Source of the DNA: Oenococcus kitaharae
Lineage (GTDB): Bacteria > Bacillota > Bacilli > Lactobacillales > Lactobacillaceae
Length of the DNA stretch: 64,000 nt
Assembly: GCF_025758695.1 (NCBI RefSeq)
Contig: NZ_JANJQP010000001.1
Coordinates: 434,001-498,000, forward strand
Direction of reading: 5' to 3'
Part shown: positions 42,947-52,231 of the stretch, piece after piece
Layout of the letters: every line of letters starts with the position of its first letter
Numbering within the stretch: the first letter of the stretch is position 1
Notes under the pieces: model-generated
Seen by the model: only the letters and a program-made list of their open reading frames with translations
Told to the model about the DNA's origin: nothing
Databases searched by the model: none
Translations under genes and position numbers: made by a program

Positions 42947-42980
42947 AAAAAACACCCCCGAATTTAATCGGGCGCGTTTT
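42947..42980 (-). terminator. Terminator after the GNAT gene
   Basis: On the minus strand ACGCGCCCGATT pairs with ATTCGGGGGTGT with two mismatches, followed by six T. Confidence 0.75.
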
Positions 42981-42997
42981 ACTAATCGTTTTCAATT

Positions 42998-43456
42998 CTA
43001 AAAATAAGTTGGCAGCTGATTCTTTGCTGGATGAAAATTTTCAGGATAATACATCAGCGTTGTATCCGAATAAGACTGGTTTTCCTGGCTGACAGCCTGA
43101 AAGCCCAATCGTCTATAGAAAGATGGATCGATGTCACTGAACAAAAAGAAATTAAATGCCGGATGGGCGGCCATAAATTGCCTGAGCATGGTCGTCGCAT
43201 AGCCTTGGTGCCGGTGAACTGGATCCGTTGAGACCGACCCAATTCCTAACACGTGATCAGACAGTTCATAAATAATTAACGAACTCAGCAGCTGGCCTTG
43301 TTCTTCAAGAACCCACCAAGTACCCTGCTGATATTTAGTCGAAGAACGACATTCTTGTAGATAAGCTGCGACTGACTGGCACTCACTCCATGCGTCGTAA
43401 CCCATCATATAAATTTGAGTGAGTTCGACCCGTGATGCTTTTCTTAGTTTGACCAA
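42998..43456 (-). CDS. GNAT family N-acetyltransferase
   Basis: Acetyltransferase fold of about 152 residues with the acetyl-CoA loop SVSTDPVHRHQGYATTMLRQF and the C-terminal strand FYRRLGFQAVSQEN. The start is not certain: ATG at 43507 has no ribosome site, whereas TTG at 43456 follows GAGGTAATT and gives a family-like N-terminus (VKLRKASRVELTQIY). Substrate unknown. Single gene. Confidence 0.8.
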   Translation of the reverse strand: MVKLRKASRVELTQIYMMGYDAWSECQSVAAYLQECRSSTKYQQGTWWVLEEQGQLLSSLIIYELSDHVLGIGSVSTDPVHRHQGYATTMLRQFMAAHPAFNFFLFSDIDPSFYRRLGFQAVSQENQSYSDTTLMYYPENFHPAKNQLPTYF

Positions 43457-43651
43457 TATAAAAATTACCTCGTGATTGTTTATTGTTGAAAAAAATAGCA
43501 AATTCATAAATTCGTTTTACTTGATTAATCATCACGATCGCCCCCTCTCATCAATACTTTTTATTATCACGCAAAATCACTAACAAAAATCCACTAAAGA
43601 GTAAAATGAGGCGGTAAGGCAGAAATCACAAAGTGTACAGGAGGTATGATT

Positions 43652-44716
43652 ATGTATCTGGCTCTAAAGGAAATTCGTCACGAAAAACTGCGCTACACGC
43701 TGATCACGGCCATGATCGTCCTAATTAGCTACCTGATTTTTATTCTGTCGGGACTGGCAAACGGCTTAGCGAGCGAGAACACGCAGGCAATCGAATCCTG
43801 GCACACAAAAAGTGTCCTCTTGAATCGCAACGCTAATGTGAATTTGTCGCAATCCACGATCACAAAGAAACAGCTCGCTGCAACCAACCTGACGAAAAGC
43901 CAAGCAATTGTCGGACAAGCAGCGGTCGTTGTCAAAAGCAGCAATCGCGAAAAAGAATCGGCACAGTTTATCGGGCTCGACAAAAACCAATATATTGCCA
44001 AAAATCTCGTGGCCAGCAGTGGCCGCCCTTTTCGCAAGCAGCACGAAGTTGTCGTCGATCAGCAATTTAAATCCGAGGGCTACAAGATCGGAGACAAAAT
44101 CAAATTCAATTCCGCGTCCAGCCAGTATACAATCGTCGGTTTTACGAAAAATGCCAAGCTTAATATCGCGCCGATTGTCTATGGACAAATGGCAATTTGG
44201 AAAAAGCTGCGTCCTTTCCCTGGCAGCCAAGTAGCTGGAAGTGCGATTATTTCCAAAACAGCTGACTTTGCGCCGGCAGTTAAAGGTTTAAAACAATACA
44301 GCAGCCCTTATTTCATCTCTAAGTTACCTGGCTATTCCGCGCAGAACACGACTTTTGCCTTTATGATCGGATTTTTGATGGTCATCTCATTGGTCGTGAT
44401 TGCCGTCTTCCTATATATTCTCACGATTCAGGCTCTGCCAACATATGCCGTCCTTAGAGCACAAGGCATCCCCGGGGCTAAACTTGTCAGCACGATTATC
44501 AACCAATCGCTGATCTTAATGGTCGCGGGTATCATTGGTGGCGCCTTATTGACAGCCATTACAGCCAGCCTGATTCCTTTCGGTGTCCCGCTCTCCTTTA
44601 ATCCCGTCATGTTGTCGCTGATTACCCTGGGCTTGGTGGTCATGGGAATTATCGGTGCAGCGCTGCCAGCAAGAAAAATTGCGAAAATCGATCCAGTCAG
44701 CGTTATTGGAGGTTAA
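43652..44716 (+). CDS. ABC transporter permease, FtsX-like
   Basis: MacB/FtsX-type permease of 354 residues: one helix near the N-terminus (about 16-36), an extracytoplasmic domain (about 40-225) and three C-terminal helices (about 230-345) with the signature FtsX region AVLRAQGIPGAKLV. The start at 43652 (MYLALKEIRHEKLRY) has AGGAGGTATGATT in front. Its stop is one base before the ATPase gene. Likely exports peptides or lipophilic toxins; substrate unknown. Confidence 0.9.
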   Translation: MYLALKEIRHEKLRYTLITAMIVLISYLIFILSGLANGLASENTQAIESWHTKSVLLNRNANVNLSQSTITKKQLAATNLTKSQAIVGQAAVVVKSSNREKESAQFIGLDKNQYIAKNLVASSGRPFRKQHEVVVDQQFKSEGYKIGDKIKFNSASSQYTIVGFTKNAKLNIAPIVYGQMAIWKKLRPFPGSQVAGSAIISKTADFAPAVKGLKQYSSPYFISKLPGYSAQNTTFAFMIGFLMVISLVVIAVFLYILTIQALPTYAVLRAQGIPGAKLVSTIINQSLILMVAGIIGGALLTAITASLIPFGVPLSFNPVMLSLITLGLVVMGIIGAALPARKIAKIDPVSVIGG

Positions 44717-44717
44717 T

Positions 44718-45398
44718 ATGTCAGCAATTGAATTAAAAAACGTTAATCATTATTTCGGTTCCGGCAGCAGTCTTGTTCACGTCTTACAAGATATAAATTT
44801 TTCTGCCAACAAAGGACAATTGGTGTTGATTATCGGTCCTTCAGGTTCCGGCAAGAGTACCTTTCTAACCATCGCCGGCGGTCTGCGGACAGCTTCATCG
44901 GGCGATGTCTCAATCGAAGGCCAATCGATTAATCAGCTGAGCCGCAAACAAAGCGATCAATTGAGGCTGGCTCATATTGGTTTTGTCCTGCAGTCCTATG
45001 CCCTGGTCCCTTATTTAAAAGTCAGCGAACAATTAGCTTTTGTCGATCGGATCAAGCCGGAAGGTAATCTGAATGCAGAAGAGCTAAAGGAACTGTTTGC
45101 CCAATTAGGTATCGAAGATTTGGTCAACAAATATCCCGGTCAGCTATCCGGCGGGCAAAGACAGCGCGTGGCGATTGCCAGAGCTGTTTACACAAATCCA
45201 GAAGTCATCCTGGCCGACGAGCCCAGTGCCGCTTTGGATTCAGACCGTGTCGTTAAAATCGGGCAGCTCTTTAAGGAACTGGCTGAACAGCGCGACAAAG
45301 CCATCGTAGTCGTCACACATGATACGCGTTTGATGCCTTTCGCGGACAAAGTCTATGAAATCATGGATGGCAAGATGAGCTTGCAGCAGAAACTGTAA
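44718..45398 (+). CDS. ABC transporter ATP-binding protein (LolD/MacB type)
   Basis: ATPase of 226 residues with Walker A GPSGSGKSTF, Q-loop LQSYALVPYL, signature LSGGQRQRVAIARAV and Walker B VILADEPSAALD. The start at 44718 follows GGAGGTTAAT, and MSAIELKNVNHYFGSGS is a normal beginning. It pairs with the preceding FtsX permease as an exporter. Confidence 0.93.
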   Translation: MSAIELKNVNHYFGSGSSLVHVLQDINFSANKGQLVLIIGPSGSGKSTFLTIAGGLRTASSGDVSIEGQSINQLSRKQSDQLRLAHIGFVLQSYALVPYLKVSEQLAFVDRIKPEGNLNAEELKELFAQLGIEDLVNKYPGQLSGGQRQRVAIARAVYTNPEVILADEPSAALDSDRVVKIGQLFKELAEQRDKAIVVVTHDTRLMPFADKVYEIMDGKMSLQQKL

Positions 45399-45497
45399 AA
45401 ACTAAAACTTCAAACATCGTTTGACCGAGATTCAACAAACTCAATTGTATCTACATAGTGTATACTTTAGTTAATAGATATGCAGGGGGCTAAGAAG

Positions 45498-45761
45498 ATG
45501 AAAACACTTAAAGAACAAAGCAAAATTTCCCAGTGGGGCCACTCTAAAGCGGCTAGAATTCCTAGTCAAGTAATCGCACAACTGGGTCTGAAAGATAATC
45601 AAGCTTTGACCGTAACGATTGAAAACAATGCCATCGTGCTGACTCCAACAGAAGAAAAAGCGAGTGATATTCATGAATTGTTTGCTAATTGGCAAGACGA
45701 CCATCAACGTGATCAGGAACTGGATTGGGGAGAATCTCAAGGTAATGAATTACCATGGTGA
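45498..45761 (+). CDS. mazE: MazE-type antitoxin (AbrB fold)
   Basis: Antitoxin of 87 residues. The swapped-hairpin DNA-binding domain is SQWGHSKAARIPSQVIAQLG, and the C-terminal part (EKASDIHELFANWQDD...) is the acidic toxin-binding tail. The start at 45498 has AGGGGGCTAAGAAG upstream. The toxin gene start overlaps its last 7 bases. It likely represses the operon. Confidence 0.88.
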   Translation: MKTLKEQSKISQWGHSKAARIPSQVIAQLGLKDNQALTVTIENNAIVLTPTEEKASDIHELFANWQDDHQRDQELDWGESQGNELPW

Positions 45762-46096
45762 CTCAAGGTGATATTTTCTTCGTGAACTTCAATCCTAGCC
45801 GCGGGCACGAACAAATGAATCGGCGCCCTGCCATTGCTTTGAGTAATGACCTCGTCTGTCAGACAAGCAATATGACAATCGTGGCGCCAATCAGTTCTAC
45901 TCAGCGAGATTTTCCAATGTATTATCACTTAACCAGCAGTTCAGCTGTCCATGGCAAAATTTTATTGGATCAGACGATTGCCTTAGACCTGCAGGCACGT
46001 CACGTGACAGATAACGATGTGGCAGATCACGTTTCCCGTGAGGAATTAGCGGATATCATTTACCGTTACAAATTGTTGTTCAGCATCGACCACTAA
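45755..46096 (+). CDS. mazF: MazF/PemK family endoribonuclease toxin
   Basis: mRNA interferase of 113 residues. GDIFFVNFNPSRGHEQMNRRP carries the conserved Arg-Pro, ALSNDLVCQ and IVAPISST supply the beta-barrel core, and GKILLDQTIALDL gives the C-terminal strand. Overlap with mazE by 7 bases suggests coupled translation. Complete and apparently functional. The recognition sequence for cleavage cannot be predicted from sequence. Confidence 0.9.
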   Translation: MVTQGDIFFVNFNPSRGHEQMNRRPAIALSNDLVCQTSNMTIVAPISSTQRDFPMYYHLTSSSAVHGKILLDQTIALDLQARHVTDNDVADHVSREELADIIYRYKLLFSIDH

Positions 46097-46117
46097 TAAA
46101 GTGAGCACGGTGCTTTT

Positions 46118-46716
46118 TTAGTTGTGCCCTTTCCCCACAAGACGGTATACAAGACGGTATATATAAGGAAGCAGGATCCAAAACAGCAGCACGCCCAGTA
46201 CTGAAAAACTGGCAATTTCCGGTATCAGCAGCGTCAAAAAACAGGCTGCGACTCCGAAAATAACGAGCCAGAATCTGACATGATTCGTCTGCCGGCACTG
46301 CTGCTGTTCGGACTGTTTCACACGGTTGACGGCCGTCTTGCCCAGTATATAAAGTCCCAAGACCGATAAGACGTAGATGAAGACATAGCTGAAATTCGGC
46401 GCGGCCATGGTCGGGAAATTGCTGTGCCAAGCGGTGACAAAAGGCAGCAGGCTGATCGGAAAAAGCATCAAGACATTGACCCAAAGCAAGGTCTTATCGA
46501 CAATCTGAATCGGCGCGATAATATCGTGTGGTGGCTGACCCAAAAGCTGGCGATAAATAGAAAACTAAAAAAATAGGAGCTGATTGTGTCGAGAAATTGC
46601 GTTTGAAACAGCTCCTGCCATTGGCCGGAAGCAGGCACACGCAATTCTAAGACCATGATCGTGATAATAATGGCAAAAACGCCGTTGCCGAAAGCTTCTA
46701 ACCTACTTTTTGACAT
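46118..46716 (-). pseudogene. TMEM175-family (DUF1211) potassium channel gene, frameshifted
   Basis: Two overlapping frames together form one TMEM175-type channel protein. The first (46716 down) has MSKSRLEAFGNGVFAIIITI and ends near WVSHHTIL. The second continues from about 46525 with IVDKTLLWVNVLMLFPISLLPFVTAW and the remaining helices. A one-base deletion (or two-base insertion) near 46525-46520 is needed to rejoin them. An AAGGGGAAACACAGCC ribosome site precedes the start. It may be inactive, unless the shift is a sequencing error. Confidence 0.75.
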
Positions 46717-46825
46717 GGCTGTGTTTCCCCTTTGCTTCATTATAAGTAATCGGCGGCAGAATTAGATGCGACGCTGATTTTTGATGTGGATCGCACTATA
46801 CTGGTGGCATCAGGGAGGAAATGCA

Positions 46826-47083
46826 ATGACTGACAAAGTGACAAAAGAAAAACGCCGGCGGCGGCTACATCTAGCCTTTGATATTCTTGACATTTTTATA
46901 ACCCTCTTCCTGGTCTTTACGGTGAATTTACTGATTTTTTCACAGCAGCCGGATGTCCTGAGCACGTTGGGCAAATACATGACTGGGATCATTGCATCGG
47001 CCTTTCTGATTTTTTTCGGTGCCATCAACACTTATCGCGCATTTAAAAAAGACGGATTTATCCATAAGAAAAACAAGTCATGA
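46826..47083 (+). CDS. Unknown small two-helix membrane protein
   Basis: 85-residue protein with a basic N-terminus (MTDKVTKEKRRRRLHLAF), two hydrophobic helices (about 18-38 and 47-68) and a basic tail (AFKKDGFIHKKNKS). The start at 46826 has GGGAGGAAATGCA in front. No family recognised. It ends within a terminator that also overlaps its stop codon. Confidence 0.65.
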   Translation: MTDKVTKEKRRRRLHLAFDILDIFITLFLVFTVNLLIFSQQPDVLSTLGKYMTGIIASAFLIFFGAINTYRAFKKDGFIHKKNKS

Positions 47084-47096
47084 GACTTGTTTTTTT
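47070..47096 (+). terminator. Terminator overlapping the stop of the small membrane protein
   Basis: AAACAAGTC and GACTTGTTT pair around ATGA, then a T run. It is followed by the T-arm-like motif B. Confidence 0.8.
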
Positions 47097-47123
47097 GTGA
47101 GTTCGACTCCTGTTCGGGGCATC
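47097..47123 (+). repeat. T-arm-like motif B downstream of a terminator
   Basis: GTGAGTTCGACTCCTGTTCG follows the T run exactly as motif A does at 37067. About 30 of 37 bases match, counting from CTTGTTTTTTT. Confidence 0.5.
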
Positions 47124-47212
47124 GAACCCATTTTTCACAAATAATCTGTATTTTTCTCATTTTTTGCCTCAGGTCAATATGCTAATATGTCTTGAAACTT
47201 AAGGGGAGTTAA

Positions 47213-49009
47213 GTGACTAATTTTAGAAAATTTATGTTGGCGCTGATTATCGGCGTGATTGCCCTAATCAGCCAATTTGTTTTTGGAGCCGATGATGTCG
47301 CCTTCTGGCTGATCTTGCTGGCCGGTGGCCTGACCACGATTTCCATGCTGATCGGTATGATTAAAACCATCCGCAGTGGTAAATACGGTGTCGACATCCT
47401 GGCCATTACAGCCATCGTGGCGACCTTGGCCGTTGGTGAATATTGGGCCAGCCTGATCGTCTTGATTATGCTGACCGGCGGTGACAGTTTGGAAGATTAT
47501 GCCAGCCGCCAGGCATCTCGTGAACTCCGGTCTTTGTTGGACAACTCGCCGCATACGGCACATAAAATAAGCGATCAGCAAACAATCGATCTGCAAGTCG
47601 AAGCTGTTCAAATCGGCGACATCGTTCTTGTCAAACCTGGTGAGACAGTGCCAGTTGATGGCATGGTGATTTCCGGCGAATCGACTGTTGACGAATCATC
47701 TTTAACTGGCGAATCTCGAGCCGTTGCAAAAGATGCTGATGATATGCTGATGTCCGGATCCGTTAATGGTGATGGCGCTTTGCAGTTTCGCGTCACGAAA
47801 ATTGCTGCAGACAGCCAATATCAAAGGCTGGTCCGCTTAGTCAAGGAATCTGAAGCCAAGCCGGCACATTTTGTTAGGCTTGCTGACCATTATGCGGTAC
47901 CCTTCACCCTGATTGCTTACTTGATTGGCGGCATTGCCTGGTTTCTCGCTAAGGACCCGGTCCGATTTGCTGAAGTGCTGGTCGTGGCTTCACCCTGCCC
48001 TTTGATTTTAGCCGCCCCAGTCGCATTAGTCGCTGGTATGAGCCGTTCCAGCCGTAAAGGCATCGTTGTTAAAAACGGGACGACAATTGAAAAATTAGCG
48101 AAAGCCAAAAGTGCCGCCCTTGATAAGACAGGTACGATTACGGCCGGCAGTTTGCTCGTTGACCAAATCAAGTCTTCGGATTCGACACTTTCACCAGACC
48201 GCCTGCTGATTCTAGCAGCCAGTGCCGAGCAGGATTCGTCGCATATCCTGGCCCGTTCATTATTGACCGATGCTAAAAATAAAAAAATCCACTTGCTGCC
48301 TGTCACAAACTTAGCCGAAGTCACAGGACAAGGGATTAAAGCTGAAGTTGCCAGCCAGCAAATCGCTGTCGGTAAAGCCGCGTTTGCCCAAAATCCAGCC
48401 ACAGATCTACCGGATCAGACGGCCGTCTATGTCTCAATTGATGGTAAATACGCTGGCTCAATTACCTTTAAAGACACAGTCAGACCTGAAGCCAAAGCGA
48501 CACTGGCTCGGCTAAAAGAATTGGGATTGTCCAAACTAATCATGCTGACTGGTGATCAGCAGCCTGTCGCCGATAAGATTGCAGCCGGACTGGCACTTGA
48601 TGAGATCCATGCCCAGTGCCTGCCTGAAGATAAGATCAGCCTGATCAATAATATTCCCAAACAATACAAACCAATTATCATGGTCGGTGATGGCGTCAAT
48701 GATGCCCCTGCTTTGGCCGCTGCGGATGTCGGTATCGCCATGGGTGCTCACGGATCAACTGCCGCCAGCGAAAGTGCTGATGCCGTTATTTTAAAGGACG
48801 ACTTGTCGCGTGTTGCTGAAGCCGTCGATATCTCGCAAGACACGATGAGAATCGCTCGGCAATCTGTACTGATCGGCATCGGCATCTGTGTTTTCTTGAT
48901 GCTTGTCGCCAGCACCGGCGTCATCCCCGCCTTATTTGGAGCCGCTTTGCAAGAAGTGGTTGATTCCGTTTCCATCCTGTCATCCTTGCGGGCCAGAAGA
49001 GATCATTAA
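47213..49009 (+). CDS. Heavy-metal-translocating P-type ATPase (P1B)
   Basis: 598-residue P1B ATPase without N-terminal metal-binding domains. TGESRAV, the CPx-equivalent ASPCPLILAAPVALVAGM, ALDKTGTITAG and VGDGVNDAPALAAADVGIAMG are intact. The M6 motif SPCP, with Ser before the Cys, resembles the cobalt/zinc-type (P1B-4 like) class rather than the CPC or CPH classes. Start is GTG at 47213 after AAGGGGAGTTAA. The exported metal is unknown; no adjacent metal regulator gene. Confidence 0.92.
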   Translation: MTNFRKFMLALIIGVIALISQFVFGADDVAFWLILLAGGLTTISMLIGMIKTIRSGKYGVDILAITAIVATLAVGEYWASLIVLIMLTGGDSLEDYASRQASRELRSLLDNSPHTAHKISDQQTIDLQVEAVQIGDIVLVKPGETVPVDGMVISGESTVDESSLTGESRAVAKDADDMLMSGSVNGDGALQFRVTKIAADSQYQRLVRLVKESEAKPAHFVRLADHYAVPFTLIAYLIGGIAWFLAKDPVRFAEVLVVASPCPLILAAPVALVAGMSRSSRKGIVVKNGTTIEKLAKAKSAALDKTGTITAGSLLVDQIKSSDSTLSPDRLLILAASAEQDSSHILARSLLTDAKNKKIHLLPVTNLAEVTGQGIKAEVASQQIAVGKAAFAQNPATDLPDQTAVYVSIDGKYAGSITFKDTVRPEAKATLARLKELGLSKLIMLTGDQQPVADKIAAGLALDEIHAQCLPEDKISLINNIPKQYKPIIMVGDGVNDAPALAAADVGIAMGAHGSTAASESADAVILKDDLSRVAEAVDISQDTMRIARQSVLIGIGICVFLMLVASTGVIPALFGAALQEVVDSVSILSSLRARRDH

Positions 49010-49039
49010 AAAACTCCTTAATCAAATAAGGAGTTTTTT
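49008..49039. terminator. Terminator after the metal ATPase
   Basis: AAAACTCCTTA pairs with TAAGGAGTTTT, followed by T; bidirectional between convergent genes. Confidence 0.88.
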
Positions 49040-49058
49040 AATAAAAAGCATAAAGAAG

Positions 49059-49681
49059 TTACCTTTGATTCTTTTTGTTTATCCAATCAGTTGACAAGTC
49101 CATGGCCGCACGAGCAGCCCAAGTCTGATCCAAAGTATTCAGCATCACGAAATCATGAATCATACCTTGAAAACGAACTTGCGTTACTTCAACACCAGCA
49201 TCACGCAGCCTGCGCGCATAAGCTTCGCCTTCATCACGCAAGACATCTGCTTCGTCAGTCAGAATCATGGCTGCCGGTAAATCTGCCAAATCTTCTAAAC
49301 TGGCACGCAGCGGCGAAGCTGTAATTTCGGCACGAGCTTTTTCGTCAGTCGTATATTGATTCCGGAACCAGAGCATCCCCTCTTTGGTCAGATAGTAGTT
49401 ATCACCAAATTCGTCATAAGAGACTGTGTCCATCGCAGCATCGGTCACAGGATAATAAAGCAGCTGCTGATTAATTTTCTGGCCACCACGCTGTTTGGCC
49501 AAAATTGTCATGACTGTCGACATATTGCCACCGACTGAATCGCCAGCTACAGTCAGACGGCTCAAGTCCAAATTCTCTTGGTCCTGCCAATCAGATAATT
49601 TCTGCAGCGTTGCGAAATTCTGTTCGATTGCAGTTGGATATTGTGCTTCCGGAGAACCAGAATATTCTGGAAAAACGACGA
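49059..49681 (-). pseudogene. Alpha/beta-hydrolase (lipase family), 5'-truncated
   Basis: The C-terminal two-thirds of an HSL-type hydrolase is present: nucleophile GDSVGGNM, Asp in TDEADVLRDEG and His in MIHDF. The frame begins within VVFPEYSGSPEAQYPTAIEQ at about 49681, where the normal protein would have another 80-90 residues including the HGGG oxyanion hole. There is no start codon with ribosome site. The break point coincides with the broken start of a MarR gene on the other strand. Confidence 0.75.
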
Positions 49682-50119
49682 CTTACTTCCTTTAGATGAT
49701 CACTTGTGTTCCATTCTTCATGCCACTTCCAGAGCTATCCAGCGTTTGTACCACCCGAGTTTGGCAGAGATGGACCTAACCTATCCGCAATATCTGGCAC
49801 TCGTGATTTTATACGAACATGATGATTTAACGGTTAAACGGCTTGGTCAATATTTGGAACTAGATAGCGGCACAATTACCCCTTTACTGAAGCGTATGGA
49901 AAAAGCCGAATTACTAACGCGGACGCGCGAACAAGACGATGAACGGATTGTCTATGCGAGTCTGACTGAAGCCGGCAGAAAAAAGCGCGAAGAGCACAGG
50001 ATTCACCAAAAGTATTATTAGACCGCAGCCAGTTATCGTCACAAGAATGGCAAGAATTGATGCGTTTTGCTAATAAATTACTCGGAAATGTCGATCAAGA
50101 TGCCTTAATCAAACAGTAA
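49675..50119 (+). pseudogene. MarR/OhrR-family regulator, broken at both ends
   Basis: Winged-helix repressor with SRAIQRLYHPSLAEMDLTYP, YLELDSGTITPLLKRMEKAE and EQDDERIVYASLTEAGR. There is no plausible start codon before LLPLDDHLC; the upstream ATG lies antisense inside the truncated hydrolase. After residue HQK the frame stops at 50021, but the OhrR-like C-terminus (VLLDRSQLSSQEWQELMRFA...) continues in another frame to 50119, consistent with a one-base loss in an A run near 50008-50011. Confidence 0.7.
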
Positions 50120-50141
50120 AACGGCTTCGGCTGTTTTTTAG
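50117..50141 (+). terminator. Terminator after the MarR relic
   Basis: AACGGC TTCG GCTGTT hairpin followed by a T run. Confidence 0.65.
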
Positions 50142-50202
50142 TCTAATCGCAATTAGTGTTAATATGATCCATATTCTGGATATCTCATTTAAGGATTAAC
50201 GG

Positions 50203-52218
50203 ATGAAAAATAAAAATCATTTCAGCAAAAAAACGATTGGTGGTTTGATCGCCTTAGGCATCGTCTACGGCGACATTGGTACCTCGCCTCTGTATGTAAT
50301 GAATGCAATTGTGTCAAATGCAGGTGGCTTGAAAAACGCCGACAGTACCTACATCATCGGTTGTTTGTCACTCATTTTCTGGACACTAATGCTGATCACG
50401 ACAATCAAATATGTGCTGCTGGCCATGCAAGCGGATAACCACCATGAAGGCGGCATCTTTTCCTTGTACGCGCTTGTCAGAAATAGAGCAAAATGGCTGA
50501 TCCTGCCGGCCTTAATTGGTGGAGCTGCCCTATTAGCCGATGGCACTTTGACGCCAGCCGTCACGGTCACTTCTGCAATTGAAGGATTAAAAGGCGAGCA
50601 GATTGGTATCGTTCGTTTCGGCCAATCTCAGTGGCCGGTCATTTTGACCGTGACAATCATTTTATTGTTTGTTTTTCTCTTCCAACGTTTAGGTGCTTCG
50701 TCAATCGGCAAACTTTTTGGCCCTCTGATGCTGATTTGGTTCTCTTTTATTGGCATTTTCGGGCTGATCAATCTGTTCGGCCACTGGGAAATACTCAAAG
50801 CTCTCTCACCAATTTATGGTATCCAAGTCTTATTCAGCCCTGATAATAAAATGGGATTTTTCATTCTCGGTAGCATCTTTTTAGCGACCACTGGTGCCGA
50901 GGCCTTGTATTCTGATATGGGCCACGTCGGAAAAGCCAACATTTATCGTACTTGGCCTCTGGTCTATCTTAGCCTCATGCTCAGTTACTTTGGCCAAGGT
51001 GCTTGGGTTATTTCTCAGAATAAAAACAGTATCGGCGAAGCTAATCCTTTTTATAGTATGCTGCCGGCTGATTGGCATGCCGCAGCAATCATTATTGCGA
51101 CAATTGCTGCGATTATTGCCTCACAAGCACTGATCACGGGTTCCTTTACGCTAGTCAGCGAAGCCATCGGCCTCAAACTGTTGCCGAGACTTAAAATCAC
51201 CTATCCTGGCAAAATCAAAAGCCAATCCTATATTGCCAGCGTAAACTGGCTGCTGTGCCTCACGACACTGATAATCGTCTGGCTTTTTCAGACCTCGGAT
51301 CATATGGAAGCCGCTTACGGTTTGGCCATCACCGTGACGATGCTGATGACAACGCTGCTGCTTCACCAGTTTCTCATGATGAATAAACATCGCCTGTTAG
51401 CCAGTGTCTTCGTGATCTTTTTTGGATTCTTGGAGGGCGTCTTCTTGATTTCAAGTCTGATCAAATTTGTCCACGGCGGCTATCTGACTCTGCTAATCAC
51501 ACTTGTCATTCTCATGGTCATGATCTTCTGGCATTTTGGCAACGAAATCAGACGTTCTTATACCGCTGACAGCCAATACCTGTCTTTAAAAGAAGCAACG
51601 CCCAAGCTCCAGCAACTTAGTGATGACAATTCGCTGCCTCTGTACGCAACAAATCTGATTTACATGAACCGGGTCAAAGACAATTACCAGATTAAACGGC
51701 ATGTTTTGTACTCGATCTTTGATGAACGGCCTAAAAGGGCTAAAGTCTATTGGTTCTTCACAGTCAATCAGACTGACTATCCTTACGGTGCCAGCTATAC
51801 AGTCGACATGCTGGGTACAAGAAACATTGTTGACGTTCAGCTGTATTTGGGTTTTAAAAAATCTCAGCACATCACACGTTACCTAAGACGGATTGTCAAC
51901 GACTTGATCGAGGCCGATGTGATTGACCGCCAGGTTCCCCGTTATTCGACGATTCCTGACCGGCAAGTCGGTGATTTCAGATTCGTGTTATTAAATCAGC
52001 GTGTACAGGACTTAAATTTTTTGCCGAATATCAAACGTCTCGATAAGTTTTTAATTTCCGGCCGGCTTTTCTTGCAACGGATCACAGCCTCTCAGCCAGC
52101 TTGGTATGGACTAGAATTTAGTGAATTCGTTGAAGAAACCGTCCCGCTGTTTATTAGTGAAAGCAGTCGAATTGATCTGATTCGAACAGAAACTGAAAAT
52201 CAGGACCAAGGCTCTTAA
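50203..52218 (+). CDS. kup: Potassium uptake protein Kup
   Basis: KUP/HAK-type proton-coupled potassium transporter of 671 residues. The N-terminal signature [18 protein letters not shown], the 12-helix membrane domain (up to about residue 450) and the C-terminal soluble domain (450-671) are all present. Typical family length. Ribosome site AAGGATTAACGG. Its stop overlaps the stop of the convergent MFS gene. A housekeeping ion transporter, possibly c-di-AMP-controlled in this phylum. Confidence 0.95.
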   Translation: MKNKNHFSKKTIGGLIALGIVYGDIGTSPLYVMNAIVSNAGGLKNADSTYIIGCLSLIFWTLMLITTIKYVLLAMQADNHHEGGIFSLYALVRNRAKWLILPALIGGAALLADGTLTPAVTVTSAIEGLKGEQIGIVRFGQSQWPVILTVTIILLFVFLFQRLGASSIGKLFGPLMLIWFSFIGIFGLINLFGHWEILKALSPIYGIQVLFSPDNKMGFFILGSIFLATTGAEALYSDMGHVGKANIYRTWPLVYLSLMLSYFGQGAWVISQNKNSIGEANPFYSMLPADWHAAAIIIATIAAIIASQALITGSFTLVSEAIGLKLLPRLKITYPGKIKSQSYIASVNWLLCLTTLIIVWLFQTSDHMEAAYGLAITVTMLMTTLLLHQFLMMNKHRLLASVFVIFFGFLEGVFLISSLIKFVHGGYLTLLITLVILMVMIFWHFGNEIRRSYTADSQYLSLKEATPKLQQLSDDNSLPLYATNLIYMNRVKDNYQIKRHVLYSIFDERPKRAKVYWFFTVNQTDYPYGASYTVDMLGTRNIVDVQLYLGFKKSQHITRYLRRIVNDLIEADVIDRQVPRYSTIPDRQVGDFRFVLLNQRVQDLNFLPNIKRLDKFLISGRLFLQRITASQPAWYGLEFSEFVEETVPLFISESSRIDLIRTETENQDQGS

Positions 52219-52231
52219 ACCGGAGCCTTTT
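52208..52231. terminator. Terminator overlapping two stop codons
   Basis: AAGGCTC pairs with GAGCCTT around the loop TTAAACCG. TTAA at 52215-52218 holds both stop codons (TAA on each strand) inside the hairpin. Confidence 0.85.

Larger units (their letters stand above)
42481..42997. other. Long intergenic region with promoter and cre-like site
   Basis: No gene is seen. It holds the promoter/cre-like region of the YtxH-like gene (42648-42675), a terminator (42947-42980) and otherwise non-repetitive sequence without clear coding or RNA signals. Confidence 0.55.
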
